DNA of 64,000 nt, from NCBI RefSeq assembly GCF_012927205.1, contig NZ_JABBGC010000002.1:868001-932000 (forward strand). The letters run 5' to 3'. Each line of letters opens with the position of its first letter. The stretch's first letter is position 1. Of this stretch, positions 19,582 to 28,949 are shown in pieces. Below the pieces are notes generated by a model. The model was not told the DNA's origin, searched no databases, and saw nothing but the letters and a program-made list of their open reading frames with translations. This stretch comes from Chitinophaga fulva. Lineage in GTDB: Bacteria; Bacteroidota; Bacteroidia; Chitinophagales; Chitinophagaceae. A program made the position numbers and the translations under genes.

Positions 19582-19664
19582 CCGGACTACCCTGCTTCCT
19601 CGCATCGGACTACCGCCGCTGGTATATTTATCCGTATACTTGCAATGAACCAGTTTTTGAAGCC

Positions 19665-20480
19665 ATGACACCATTAGACCCAACCGCGTACCATCAGCTG
19701 ACAACAGCGCTGAAATCCGCTCCCATCAACACTCTTTTTGCACAGGCAGTAGTAGATGGCAAGGTTAACGGGAAAGTATATACGGACAACCCCGCGCATC
19801 CCAACGCTTTTTACATTGTGCATCCCTATGGGATGTCACTGTTGTGGGGAGACAGCAGCGATGAGGATTTTCACCAGCGGCTCAAAGACTATGCAGCCAA
19901 TGTTCAGGGAGCGCGACAAGGAGAAGAATGGTTACAGGCATTCCCGGGCAGCTGGGACTTCGTACTGGACACGCTTTTCAGAGATGAACAACAGCAGCCT
20001 GTTGCCCATGTGGAACGGGATACGCGGCTCAATTTCAAATTCAATGCAGACAAATATCGCGAGCTCCGCAAACAGGCGCCCGCAGATGCACCCATACAGA
20101 TCAAAACGGTGACCCGCACCGCTTTTGAGAGCATGACCGGGACCGTTATCCCAGCGCATTTCTGGAATAGTGCCGACGAGTTTGTCAGCCAAAGTATTGG
20201 TTACAGTGTGTATTACGATAACGCCCTCGCTTCTCTCGCCTTCGCGGCTTTTATCAACCATGAGGTGCTGGAGATAGGCATTGAAACCTGTGCGCCCTTC
20301 CGGGGAAAAGGCCTGGCTTACCACGCCTGTGCCGGATTGATCGACTACTGCCTTGATAGAGGCCTCGAGCCCATATGGGCCTGTCGCGGTAGCAATGCCG
20401 GTTCACGTAAGCTGGCACAACAACTGGGCTTTGAGATCTCAAAAGAATTACCGTACTACCGCTTAAAAGCCATCCAATAA
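19665..20480 (+). CDS. GNAT-family N-acetyltransferase
   Basis: A 271-residue protein starting at the ATG at 19665; the frame is open upstream only from a TTG overlapping the DUF302 stop, which would add 29 unconvincing residues. The C-terminal 100 residues carry the acetyl-CoA-binding motif FRGKGLAY, followed by IWACRGSNAGSRKLAQQLGFE, typical of GNAT enzymes and closest to the GNAT_acetyltran/zwittermicin-resistance-like group. The N-terminal half is an accessory domain. It probably acetylates a small amine. It is closed by a strong terminator. Confidence 0.82.
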   Translation: MTPLDPTAYHQLTTALKSAPINTLFAQAVVDGKVNGKVYTDNPAHPNAFYIVHPYGMSLLWGDSSDEDFHQRLKDYAANVQGARQGEEWLQAFPGSWDFVLDTLFRDEQQQPVAHVERDTRLNFKFNADKYRELRKQAPADAPIQIKTVTRTAFESMTGTVIPAHFWNSADEFVSQSIGYSVYYDNALASLAFAAFINHEVLEIGIETCAPFRGKGLAYHACAGLIDYCLDRGLEPIWACRGSNAGSRKLAQQLGFEISKELPYYRLKAIQ

Positions 20481-20496
20481 GGCAGGTGTCGTTAGT

Positions 20497-20537
20497 AGTA
20501 AAAGGGGGAGCATGAAATTCATGCTCCCCCTTTTACT
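20497..20537 (+). terminator. Long perfect hairpin terminator
   Basis: A 20-bp perfect inverted repeat (20497-20516 with 20518-20537) with a single-base centre. It has a G-rich core and ends in a TTTTACT arm, and it stands 17 bp after the acetyltransferase stop. The stem is long enough to act in both directions. Confidence 0.8.
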
Positions 20538-20771
20538 GTCAGTTTAGTTGAAAAGTTGGGGGCCGAAAAGCGGTGTATCTGTTTTCTTGTTGTGTATTTT
20601 CAAAATTTTCTAACCCTGGTTTACCCGGCTTTAACGGATATCTAATGCCTGATGCACTCCGCCTGAATATTTTCCCTGCAGCCAGGCCCTACTATTGGAT
20701 AATTTTCAGTATAGCCATCAAATGGCTTTTGCTGATAATGCTATCTTTAGCTATCATCAGTATCATTCGTT

Positions 20772-21539
20772 ATGGCAAAACAGATTTCTATCATCACCTT
20801 CACCGGCAGGCTCGGCAACCTGATCGGTTACAGGCGTAATGGCAAACACTTCCTGCGAAGCATGCCTTCATACGTCCGGCAGACGGCAGCTACCCGCAGG
20901 GCTGCTCAACGATTTGGCATGGCCAGCAAAAAAGGAGCGCTCATCCGCAGTGCTTTCTCCGGCAGGTTGGATGCTGGTTGCGATAGCGGGCATATCAACA
21001 GGTTAACCAGCGCACTCATTCCCGCCACCGGTAATAACATCAGGAGCATTACCGGCTTCAGGTTCAACCGGCATACGGGGACAGACAGGTTTCTCATCCA
21101 TGCACCCAGGCTTTCCCATGACGGTATCCTGTACATTCCGCCACAGGCATTACCTGCATACAAAGGCATCAACAGCCTGGAAATAAAGGTGATCGCTGCC
21201 CGTATCCATTTCGCTACACACCAGGTAGCAGGTACAGAAAGCGCTGTACTCACAGTAAAAACCGGAGAAGATTTTAAAGGAGCAGCATGTAATGTGGATG
21301 TACCGGGTAAAGGAACATTGATCGTTGTTCTACAGGTAAGAGGTATACAGGACCATGTTCCTTCCTGCAACACGAAATACTTCGCCGCTGATATTATTGC
21401 AGCAGATCCGCCACAACCCCTGCCGGAGGTCCCGCACAAACAGATCTGTCCGGAACTCCACCGGTTAAAACTGCAGTCAGAAAAAATACCTGCCGCTGCA
21501 TCAGTGCCACTCCTGCTCCCTGTCATTCAGCGGGAATAA
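20772..21539 (+). CDS. Conserved Bacteroidota protein of unknown function (GRLGNLIGYR type)
   Basis: A 255-residue basic protein beginning MAKQISIITFTGRLGN. The N-terminal 60 residues, with GRLGNLIGYR, GKHFLRSMP and VRQTAATRRAAQRFG, are a pattern I associate with a family of uncharacterised Bacteroidota proteins. The remainder is variable with beta-rich stretches and a proline-rich tail. There is no signal peptide or membrane helix. The arginine and glycine rich N-terminus could bind nucleic acid, but that is only a guess. It stands alone between a terminator and a 368-bp gap. Confidence 0.65.
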   Translation: MAKQISIITFTGRLGNLIGYRRNGKHFLRSMPSYVRQTAATRRAAQRFGMASKKGALIRSAFSGRLDAGCDSGHINRLTSALIPATGNNIRSITGFRFNRHTGTDRFLIHAPRLSHDGILYIPPQALPAYKGINSLEIKVIAARIHFATHQVAGTESAVLTVKTGEDFKGAACNVDVPGKGTLIVVLQVRGIQDHVPSCNTKYFAADIIAADPPQPLPEVPHKQICPELHRLKLQSEKIPAAASVPLLLPVIQRE

Positions 21540-21906
21540 GCCATTTTCCTGCCTACCAACTGTATACTGATGAATAAACAGAACTCCCTTTGAACTACCT
21601 ACTCCAACCTATTATCCGCAGGCTTAATCTACGGTCTGCCTTTACATGCATGTCCTGCATCTTCTCCATCCTTCCTGTTATATTTCATTAAAACTATACA
21701 TCCAAAGAACACTCCCGCATCAAGTCCACCTTTACCCCTGGGTTACTATAGGCGTGCTGTATGTACCATGGCGATATATCCAGGAAAACACTCCTTTCTC
21801 ATTTCTGTCGCCAGGCAATGTGTTTTTACTCCATCCCCCAACTTTTCGACTTGATCTTTGTATTGTTTTCAGAAAAATTAGTACATTTGACCTAAATTTA
21901 CATTTT
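21540..21906. other. Intergenic gap with a promoter but no gene seen
   Basis: This 367-bp stretch is pyrimidine-rich on the plus strand and free of recognisable coding sequence. A long open frame reaching the next gene starts inside it at 21646, but its residues before the Rossmann start MKAIIIGGG have no family character. A promoter-like sequence lies near the right end. Confidence 0.5.
21857..21889 (+). promoter_or_regulatory. Bacteroidota-type promoter of the FAD monooxygenase gene
   Basis: TTTG at 21857-21860 and TACATTTG at 21882-21889 match the -33 and -7 elements (TTTG and TAnnTTTG) with a 21-bp spacer. Transcription would start about 10 bp before the ATG at 21907, which supports that ATG over the upstream one at 21646. 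Confidence 0.6.
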
Positions 21907-23055
21907 ATGAAAGCAATCATCATCGGTGGCGGCATAGGCGGCCTCACGACCGCCATTGCCTTGCAGCAACGGGGCTGGCAATATGAGGTATATGAAGCTG
22001 CCCCGGAATACAAAGCGGTGGGTGCCGGCATCCTGTTGGGAGCCAACGCCATGAAAGTATATCAACAGCTGGGCATAGCAGATGCATTGACATCACAGGG
22101 CGGGCATCTGGAGCAGCTGTATATAAAAGATTACAAAGGGAAAATCCTGCAACAGATAGACAACAACCTGCTGCAGCAACAGTATGGTTCCCGCAGCGTG
22201 CCTATACACCGGGCTACCCTTCAGGCCGCATTGCTGGGATACCTGGACGAGCCTGTCAGAACCGGGAAAAAGTGTATTGCCGTAACAGAGACGCAGGGAG
22301 GTATCATCGCCCGGTTTGATGATGGCAGCGAAGCCAAAGGCGACATCCTGATTGCAGCCGACGGCATACGATCTGCCGTACGTGAGCATTATATCGGCAG
22401 CCAGGGTTACCGCTACTCCGGCCAAACCTGCTGGCGCACGACTGTTACCATGGACCTTCCCGCAGCAGAGCGTATAGTCACTTCCGAAGTATGGGGCGGC
22501 CGGGGCAATGGCGTCAGGGCTTCGTTTATGCATGTAGGTGGGGACCAGGTATATTTCTGGTTCACCAGGAGATTTCCGGAAGGCACGCCACTGACTAATG
22601 AAGAGGCGTTAGCACTAATACAACGGGAACTGGCCAGCTTCAGCGGACATATGAAGGAAGTAGTGGCCCGCATCGATGCTTCAAAACTGATCCGCTCTGA
22701 CCTTTATGACCTGGCGCCAACCAAAAACTGGCACAAAGGACGTGTGGTATTACTGGGCGACGCCGCTCATGCCACCACCCCTAATCTGGGCCAGGGTGCC
22801 AGTCAGGCTATCGAAGACGCTTACGCACTAGCCGACAGCCTCTCCCGTCACAGCGCACCTGAAGCCGCCTTCCAGCACTATGCATCCAGGCGGATGGCAC
22901 GTGCCCATAAGATTGTGCGCATATCCTGGCAGCTGGCACTGCTCACCAACTGGCAAGGGGCCATAGCAGTAGCATTCAGGAATTTTATGGTGCGCAACAT
23001 GCCGGCCGGCACAACAAAGCGTCAACTGGATTTTTTATATAATATTGAACTGTAA
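21907..23055 (+). CDS. FAD-dependent monooxygenase (aromatic/TetX-like)
   Basis: A 382-residue flavoprotein. The N-terminal dinucleotide-binding motif is GGGIGGLTTAIALQQRG. The DG motif of class A monooxygenases is ILIAADGIRSAVREH (about 145-160). The second FAD motif is VVLLGDAAHATTPNLGQGASQAIEDA (about 280-305). These three motifs define single-component flavin hydroxylases acting on aromatic or polyketide substrates. The substrate is unknown. The start is set by the glycine-rich motif and the promoter just upstream. A second, more distant FAD monooxygenase lies 4.7 kb downstream. Confidence 0.88.
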   Translation: MKAIIIGGGIGGLTTAIALQQRGWQYEVYEAAPEYKAVGAGILLGANAMKVYQQLGIADALTSQGGHLEQLYIKDYKGKILQQIDNNLLQQQYGSRSVPIHRATLQAALLGYLDEPVRTGKKCIAVTETQGGIIARFDDGSEAKGDILIAADGIRSAVREHYIGSQGYRYSGQTCWRTTVTMDLPAAERIVTSEVWGGRGNGVRASFMHVGGDQVYFWFTRRFPEGTPLTNEEALALIQRELASFSGHMKEVVARIDASKLIRSDLYDLAPTKNWHKGRVVLLGDAAHATTPNLGQGASQAIEDAYALADSLSRHSAPEAAFQHYASRRMARAHKIVRISWQLALLTNWQGAIAVAFRNFMVRNMPAGTTKRQLDFLYNIEL

Positions 23056-23059
23056 ATTA

Positions 23060-23380
23060 TTATTCCCGGTAAAGGGCCCGGAGGATATCATCTCCTATTT
23101 TCTCCATATCACCGGTATCGGTATTGCATCGCAGGATGATGGTTCCTTTACCGGTGTATACGTGGCCGTGAGTGCCGCCTTACCCAACAACCTGTGCCCA
23201 TACAGTGCCTGATCGAGCTGTAACAGCTCCTCCGCTGTGGCATACAATCAGGATATCTGCATGGGCCTCATACAATTCACTATCCTTTTTTATCCCGAAA
23301 ACCAGGGCGTACAGGCAGTTTTCCAGCAGCGGACGAATCACCGTCTGATGTCCCGGCATCGTGGTTACGATTTTGAATAG
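23060..23380 (-). pseudogene. Probable decayed coding sequence between the monooxygenase and hydrolase genes
   Basis: The 326-bp gap reads as protein-like on the minus strand. One frame runs directly on from the hydrolase stop codon, passes through a possible ATG at 23359, meets a single in-frame TAA at 23180-23182 and ends at 23060. A neighbouring frame between about 23170 and 23245 looks more coding-like (AEELLQLDQALYGHRLLGK), so two compensating frameshifts are also possible. I do not recognise the family. Chance cannot be excluded for so short a stretch. Confidence 0.35.
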
Positions 23381-24862
23381 CTATTTACCGCATTCAAATG
23401 TCTTCCATAACTGGTCCATCTGTTGCCATACCGCATGTCCGGCCGGCCGGGGCGACAGTTCCACGAACAGCGCCTTCCGTTGAGCTGCCGGACAGTCTTT
23501 CACATGCAGCGTGACGTGTAGCCGTATGGGTTGTACCGCCATGTAGTCCAGCATATCAATTTCTCCATTGAACGTTTGTGCTTCTCCGGGAGTACTTTTT
23601 ATGGGCGTCAGCTGCACTTTCACCGGCACTACTTTATCTGCCGGAATCTTCCGGGGACCAATATTACGGCCAACCAGTCCTTCGTAATATGCTTTTAAAT
23701 AAGATTCAAGCGTAGCTTTGTCCAGCTGTGGTTTTCCTTCCAGCCACCACAGGAAACAATAGCTCCAGTATTCTTCACTTTTCTGGTCTCCCCAGCCCGG
23801 CAAAAAGCGCAGGTCTTCATATCCCTGGTAATGGATGGACGGCGCAAAATCTATGGGAAACTTCATCCTTTCCACGGCCCATCCGGCTGGTGTTCCCATC
23901 TGGTAGTTGCCCGGAACATTTTCCGGAAGGAAGCGTAGTTTACGCCTTACCCACTGCACCAGTTCCGTTTCATCCACGATGGACCAGGAATGGGGATTAC
24001 GCTCTCCGTTGGCATTGCGACCAGCGTATTTAGCCTGTATCAGTTCTGCTTCCTCGTTGCCCTGTTGCTGCAGGCGGCTGATCATTTCAGAAGCTGCGGC
24101 TGCGTTGATATCATAAAGACTGTTGCGTCTTTCTTTTATTTGCCATTGCATGTCCACGTCATGGTAACTCCTGACAGCCACCTGTTGCAGAAAACGTTCA
24201 TTGCCCGGCGCTTCGCTGCCCATATAAAACGGGGAAGCCGCCACGTATCGCGGTAAGCTGGCGGGCAGTTCGCCTAATTGATCCGCCAGCATTTTTTTAA
24301 TCATCTTTCCTTCATTAGTACTCCTGGCGCTGAAATCTCTTTTGATGAATTTATCGTATCGCTGTAAAAGATCAAGGATATCAACCGGGCCATCTACCGA
24401 AAAAACCGCCTGTGGCTGCACAGGGAAGGCTGTCGGCTTCTCCCTGCACAATTCCGTGTACCGTAATGCCAGTGAGCCTCCGGCGGAGAATCCACCAATG
24501 ACAAACCGGTCCGGGTCTACCTTAAACCGTTGTACCACATCTTTCAAAACAGCGTTGAGCCGTTGCTGTAACTCCTCCGTCAGTATAGCGTTTGGCCCTC
24601 CGCCTACCGCGATGGTCAATATATCATTGGTCCATGCGATGTTCTGTAATTTACTGGCGGCAAATACCGCTTCCGGAGGATCATTGAAACCAGGCATCAG
24701 CACCATGACGCCCTGAACCGGACCAAATCCAGGCCGCAATGCGATATAATAACCTGTGGAAGAAGCGGTGGAATCTATCACTACCGGCTCAAATTGCTGG
24801 GAAAACGCAGGAACATAGAGACAACAAAACAGCGTCAGGCAGCGGGTAAAACGTGCAAGCAT
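23381..24862 (-). CDS. Exported alpha/beta-hydrolase-like protein with extra C-terminal domain
   Basis: A 493-residue protein with a signal peptide ending PAFSQ. Residues about 40-260 show an alpha/beta-hydrolase fold: a strand with VMVLMPGFNDPP and the nucleophile elbow GGFSAGGSLAL (serine near residue 145). The C-terminal 200 residues, with a segment on helix-forming WSYCFLWWLEGKPQLD, are an unrecognised domain. It is probably a periplasmic esterase or peptidase of unknown substrate. The stop is followed by a decayed-looking stretch in the same frame. Confidence 0.7.
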   Translation of the reverse strand: MLARFTRCLTLFCCLYVPAFSQQFEPVVIDSTASSTGYYIALRPGFGPVQGVMVLMPGFNDPPEAVFAASKLQNIAWTNDILTIAVGGGPNAILTEELQQRLNAVLKDVVQRFKVDPDRFVIGGFSAGGSLALRYTELCREKPTAFPVQPQAVFSVDGPVDILDLLQRYDKFIKRDFSARSTNEGKMIKKMLADQLGELPASLPRYVAASPFYMGSEAPGNERFLQQVAVRSYHDVDMQWQIKERRNSLYDINAAAASEMISRLQQQGNEEAELIQAKYAGRNANGERNPHSWSIVDETELVQWVRRKLRFLPENVPGNYQMGTPAGWAVERMKFPIDFAPSIHYQGYEDLRFLPGWGDQKSEEYWSYCFLWWLEGKPQLDKATLESYLKAYYEGLVGRNIGPRKIPADKVVPVKVQLTPIKSTPGEAQTFNGEIDMLDYMAVQPIRLHVTLHVKDCPAAQRKALFVELSPRPAGHAVWQQMDQLWKTFECGK

Positions 24863-24942
24863 AAACGAGGATTTGTACCCAAGTTAAAGACCACTCCTTT
24901 AATGGAATGTTAAATCATACAGTGCAGGATAACTTCGCTCAT

Positions 24943-25500
24943 CTATTTTACATAAAACTTTTTGGGATAACCTTTTGCATATTTTTCCAACGTAAAGAAT
25001 TCGTCAAAAGAGGCAGGGGCCGTTTCTGCGTAGTATTGATTGATGGCCTGTAAAAAGCTCTCCAGGCCGGGAGCGATCACGTTCCGGTCGCTGTCCCGGT
25101 GCCAGAACTCCAGCAGTTGCCCTTTCGTACCAGTGAAAAGCCCGCCGGTATCATAACAGATATAGTCACCGCCTCCGTTATGGAAAATGGGAATCCAGGC
25201 GGCATGCCACCAGTTCTCCACCTCAAAATCATAGCCTATCATGCCGGTCATTTCTTTTGCCACTTCCAGTGCCTCCTGCAGCGGCAGGAATCCTGAGTTA
25301 TTGATAAACGTCTCGTAGCAGTCATCCCGTTGCCCGTTCTTCCATTGATAAAGGGCCTTAAGGTCTTCGGGCAATGTAATGGCGTATGTCTTTTCCAATG
25401 CCGCTATCGCTTCTTCCGTCAGCGGGGCATTCAGGTGGGTGTAAAGCTCCGGTCTTAATTGTGACAGGTATTGATCCAGTGTGGTTAACTCTTTTTGCAT
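24943..25500 (-). CDS. SMI1/KNR4-family protein
   Basis: A 185-residue protein with the SUKH/SMI1-KNR4 pattern: ITLPEDLKALYQWKNGQ near residue 38-55, GFLPLQEAL, a WIPIFHNGGGDYICYD core and the C-terminal YYAETAP region. SUKH proteins are often immunity factors of polymorphic toxins, but stand-alone house-keeping members exist. No toxin gene is next to it. The gene lies between the hydrolase and thioredoxin-like genes on the same strand. Confidence 0.85.
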   Translation of the reverse strand: MQKELTTLDQYLSQLRPELYTHLNAPLTEEAIAALEKTYAITLPEDLKALYQWKNGQRDDCYETFINNSGFLPLQEALEVAKEMTGMIGYDFEVENWWHAAWIPIFHNGGGDYICYDTGGLFTGTKGQLLEFWHRDSDRNVIAPGLESFLQAINQYYAETAPASFDEFFTLEKYAKGYPKKFYVK

Positions 25501-25531
25501 GGTCGTATGATTGAATAACGGTTTTTCAAAT

Positions 25532-26758
25532 TTATCTCTTTTTCTTTTCCAATTCCTTTATCAGATCTACAAATGGTTTTGTTCCCGGCATCAATGCCTC
25601 ACAGCGTTTCGCCCAAAGCAGGGCATCTGCCAATGCTTTGTTTTCCGAAGATGGCAATTGAGCAAAAGCTTGCGCGGCGATGTACAGCTGTTCACTGATT
25701 TCCCTCGAATACACCTGGGTGATGATTTTTTTCTCTTCTGCAAAGCCCGGCATTTTAGTGCTGTCTTTCTCGCCGCTTAAAAAAGGCTGCATAATTCTAT
25801 CATAGCGTCGTTTATCTTCCGAACGAATGGAATCAATGGCAACGGCAAAAGGCCGCGCTGCCATGATGTACCCGGCTTTCTTCAGCAAGTCATCATCTCT
25901 CGTGAGGCCACTATACAGGAGATCGAGGCGGTTAAGGAAAGCCTGTTGCCCAGCATTAAGGCCGGTCAACTGCCGTCCGAATGCCCGCAGGGCATTGTAT
26001 TCCAGCAGTCGCTTCTCTTTTAACGCCAGCCCTGCGCCGTTTCTCACCAGTTTTTCAAAGAGACGGCTGGTTACCTTTTCTTTGGAAGTATCACTGAGTT
26101 GTTTATAGTGATCCATCAGGTATACCATGGCCGCGGTGCGTGTTCCATTAACATGCCGGGCTAAAAACAGTAAAGTACTGTCATCTTCCAGCACATGCGA
26201 AGGGATGGTTTTAAAATACGCGTCCAGCACTTCGCTATTATCCAGGTCAGCCTCCGCAAGGCGATGGAGATAACGCAGCAGGAACCGTGGATCACGGTCC
26301 CCTTCGGCAAACAACTTTTCCTGGTTCCCGGGATTGTTTTTATCAGCGCCCGCCTGTACCGCAGCGTCGGCCAGCCCAATGAAAGGGTCCTTCTCTCTTT
26401 CGCCAGTCACTTTATGCACGGTATACCCGCCACTGTTCAGGAACAGAAAAGTCGGATAGGCGCCAACGTTATACTTCCGGGACAACTCTACGCCCTCTCC
26501 TTTTTCAGCGTCCAGTTTGTAGGCAATAAAATGGGCCGCGTATTTCCGGGCCACGGCTGCATCGGTAAAAACTTCCTTGTCCATGTATTTGCAGGGGCCG
26601 CACCATTCGGTATATACATCCACAAATATCATCTTCTGCTGTTGGCGGGCTGCTTCCTGTACTTCTTTCCAGGAGCCTTTAAAGAATTGTATGCCGGTTT
26701 GCGCCCATGTCAATCGGGCCACGAAAATCAGGGAACAAAAGAGGATCAACTTTTTCAT
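25532..26758 (-). CDS. Exported thioredoxin-fold protein
   Basis: A 408-residue protein; the start at 26758 gives a clean signal peptide (MKKLILFCSLIFVARLTWAQ). Residues about 25-130 form a thioredoxin domain with the WCGPCKYMD active site, so it is a likely periplasmic thiol-disulfide oxidoreductase or reductase of the DsbD-gamma/TlpA kind. The C-terminal 270 residues are helical and unrecognised. It is divergent from the AraC gene at 26860 with about 100 bp between starts. Confidence 0.82.
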   Translation of the reverse strand: MKKLILFCSLIFVARLTWAQTGIQFFKGSWKEVQEAARQQQKMIFVDVYTEWCGPCKYMDKEVFTDAAVARKYAAHFIAYKLDAEKGEGVELSRKYNVGAYPTFLFLNSGGYTVHKVTGEREKDPFIGLADAAVQAGADKNNPGNQEKLFAEGDRDPRFLLRYLHRLAEADLDNSEVLDAYFKTIPSHVLEDDSTLLFLARHVNGTRTAAMVYLMDHYKQLSDTSKEKVTSRLFEKLVRNGAGLALKEKRLLEYNALRAFGRQLTGLNAGQQAFLNRLDLLYSGLTRDDDLLKKAGYIMAARPFAVAIDSIRSEDKRRYDRIMQPFLSGEKDSTKMPGFAEEKKIITQVYSREISEQLYIAAQAFAQLPSSENKALADALLWAKRCEALMPGTKPFVDLIKELEKKKR

Positions 26759-26859
26759 CGTCCGGGAGGTATTATGGTGGAATTGCCGGTAAATATAGAA
26801 AAAACACCGAAAGGAAGTCAACAAAAAAAGCAGATCTTGCGCCTGTAAAACGTTTGGCG

Positions 26860-27720
26860 ATGGGGCGCAAAAAAACGGTCATACCCATACATACACTGGA
26901 AACGGCCCATGGGGAAGGTATTGCCATACGGCAGTTGCGGGCTGCCAGTGCAGGAGATATTTATCAACCTGAAGCCCACCGGGATGATCACTACCTTTTT
27001 CTGCTGGTGGAAGGCGGCAGTTGCCGCTTTATGATCGACTTTGAGCAGTATGAGATCAGACAGGGAGAAATTATCTACGTATATCCGGGACAGGTACATG
27101 CCTGTATTCATGCAGATCACGTACAGGCGACAGCGTTATCCCTCGCCCCGGAGCTGATACCAGCTATTTACAGCAGTGCGCTGGAAGCGGTAAATGGTAT
27201 GCAGCAGCCGCTCTCCCCTGATACATCCGCCACCGGCATACTCGTGCAAGGGTTACAATTGCTGGAACGGTTACTGGAACAACCGGCCCACCTGCCTTTC
27301 CGTCAACAGCTGCTGAACGGTGGCATCGATATCTGTACCGGCATTTTCACCGGCGCCTTCAGGGACAGCAAACAGACCAACAGCCATAGCAGCAGGCCGG
27401 AAACTATCATGCGGCAGTTCAGGGCTTTGCTGGTGAACAATTACCTTACATTAAGAACGCCGTCGGCCTATGCGGCAGCGCTGCATATTTCAGCCACCTA
27501 TCTCAGCGAAACAGTCACCGCACAATCCGGCTTTACCGTTAACCACTGGATACACGAGCAACTGATGCTGGAAGCCAGGCGCCGCCTGTACCACACCGAT
27601 GACACCATCAAAGAAATAGCACACGGGCTGGGATATGAAGACCACGCCTACTTCTCCCGGTTGTTCCGGAAAAAAACGGGCATCACCCCACAGCAGTTCC
27701 GCGCCCAATCCCGAAAATAG
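26860..27720 (+). CDS. AraC-family transcriptional regulator
   Basis: A 286-residue regulator; the ATG at 26860 (MGRKKTVIPIHTLE) is preferred to an upstream frame that overlaps the divergent thioredoxin gene. A cupin ligand domain spans about 20-110 (EAHRDDHYLFLLVEGG and VYPGQVHAC). Two helix-turn-helix motifs lie in the last 100 residues, with AAALHISATYLSETV and LGYEDHAYFSRLFRKKTG. The FAD monooxygenase gene begins 75 bp downstream in the same direction and is the obvious target. Confidence 0.9.
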   Translation: MGRKKTVIPIHTLETAHGEGIAIRQLRAASAGDIYQPEAHRDDHYLFLLVEGGSCRFMIDFEQYEIRQGEIIYVYPGQVHACIHADHVQATALSLAPELIPAIYSSALEAVNGMQQPLSPDTSATGILVQGLQLLERLLEQPAHLPFRQQLLNGGIDICTGIFTGAFRDSKQTNSHSSRPETIMRQFRALLVNNYLTLRTPSAYAAALHISATYLSETVTAQSGFTVNHWIHEQLMLEARRRLYHTDDTIKEIAHGLGYEDHAYFSRLFRKKTGITPQQFRAQSRK

Positions 27721-27794
27721 TACCAGGCATCCCCCTGTTTGTCCATTTTTTGCGACCGGTTTGTACCGGAGCTTTGCAGGCAAAATATACAACC

Positions 27795-28949
27795 ATGGCA
27801 ATGAAAGTAATAATTGCAGGAGCCGGCCTCGGAGGCCTTTGCCTGGCACAAGGCTTAAAGAAAGCCGGTATCGACTTTACAGTATACGAAAAAGACGCCG
27901 CCTTTAACAGCAGAACACAAGGCTACCGTATCCGGATAGACTATGCCGGCCAGCAGTCGCTGTCCGCCTGTCTCCCGGCCGATCTGTATACCGCATTTGA
28001 AAACAGCGCTGCGCTACCCGCGCCGGTGTATACCCTGGATACGCGGATGCAGGCACTGGAGAACAAGTGGGTAGACCAATGGATTAAAGATGAACGGGAA
28101 ATACCCGCCGACCTGAAAGCGGACCGTCACACCTTACGGTGCGTGCTGATCACCGGCATCGAAGATCATGTGGTGTTTGATAAAGACCTTACGGGATACA
28201 GCCTGCTGCCGGACCAGAGCATACAGTGCATTTTTGCAGACGGAGAAACCGTTACGGCAGATTTGTTGGTCATTGCCAACGGCGCCGCCTCTGCCCTCAC
28301 GATCAGCTGTTTCCCCGGCACCGGTTTACATGATACCGGCAATGTGTGCATCTATGGCAAAGTGCAGTGGGACGAGCAACGCCGGCAGCTGCTCCAACAG
28401 GGCACCAGTGTTATTTTCGGGGAGAATATAGCGGGCATCATTGATGTGATGGCGTTCAACCGGGTCTATGATACCGTGGTGATGCCGCCGGAAGATTATC
28501 TCTACTGGGCGCTGATTGGGCAGCGCAGCAGTTTCGGGATGCAACAAGACCAGTCACTGAAGTTGTCTGTTCCTGAGCTGCAGGAAGCTATTGCGCAGGC
28601 CACGAAAACGTTTCCTGCCGTGTTGAGCCCATTGTTCAGCGGTGCTGCCGTTACCGCCAGTGCTATTGTTCCTGTAAGGCATTCCGTACAGGGGCGGCGG
28701 GCAGGCCATGCTCCGGTGACTGTAATGGGCGATGCCATTCATACTATGAGTCCTGCCGCCGGACTGGGCGCCAATACAGCGTTGCGCGATGCCGCCGCGC
28801 TGACCGCACACCTGAAAAAGGCTGTCGATAGTGGACTACCATTAATCGACACATTATTAAATTATGAAGATCAGATGCTGACCTATAGCGCAGCAGCCAT
28901 TGCTGCATCAAAAAGAGGAAGCGCCTTACTTTACAACAGCGGGGAATAA
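27795..28949 (+). CDS. FAD-dependent monooxygenase
   Basis: A 384-residue class A flavoprotein monooxygenase. It begins MAMKVIIAGAGLGGLCLAQGL (dinucleotide-binding motif) and has a second FAD motif VTVMGDAIHTMSPAAGLGANTALRDA near 300-325. The middle DG motif is altered (LLVIANGAASALT, Asn in place of the usual Asp-Gly pair). It probably hydroxylates an aromatic or xenobiotic compound. It is paired with the AraC regulator immediately upstream. It is related only distantly to the monooxygenase at 21907. Confidence 0.85.
   Translation: MAMKVIIAGAGLGGLCLAQGLKKAGIDFTVYEKDAAFNSRTQGYRIRIDYAGQQSLSACLPADLYTAFENSAALPAPVYTLDTRMQALENKWVDQWIKDEREIPADLKADRHTLRCVLITGIEDHVVFDKDLTGYSLLPDQSIQCIFADGETVTADLLVIANGAASALTISCFPGTGLHDTGNVCIYGKVQWDEQRRQLLQQGTSVIFGENIAGIIDVMAFNRVYDTVVMPPEDYLYWALIGQRSSFGMQQDQSLKLSVPELQEAIAQATKTFPAVLSPLFSGAAVTASAIVPVRHSVQGRRAGHAPVTVMGDAIHTMSPAAGLGANTALRDAAALTAHLKKAVDSGLPLIDTLLNYEDQMLTYSAAAIAASKRGSALLYNSGE

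Noticed and set aside
19578..19664. TTG-initiated extension of the GNAT protein overlapping the DUF302 stop
   Set aside because: The residues are aromatic and atypical, and a normal ATG follows at 19665.
21646..21906. N-terminal extension of the FAD monooxygenase
   Set aside because: The 87 extra residues come before a canonical Rossmann start and a consensus promoter lies inside the stretch, so the ATG at 21907 is preferred.
26707..26859. N-terminal extension of the AraC regulator
   Set aside because: It overlaps the signal-peptide end of the divergent thioredoxin gene and has no cupin character.
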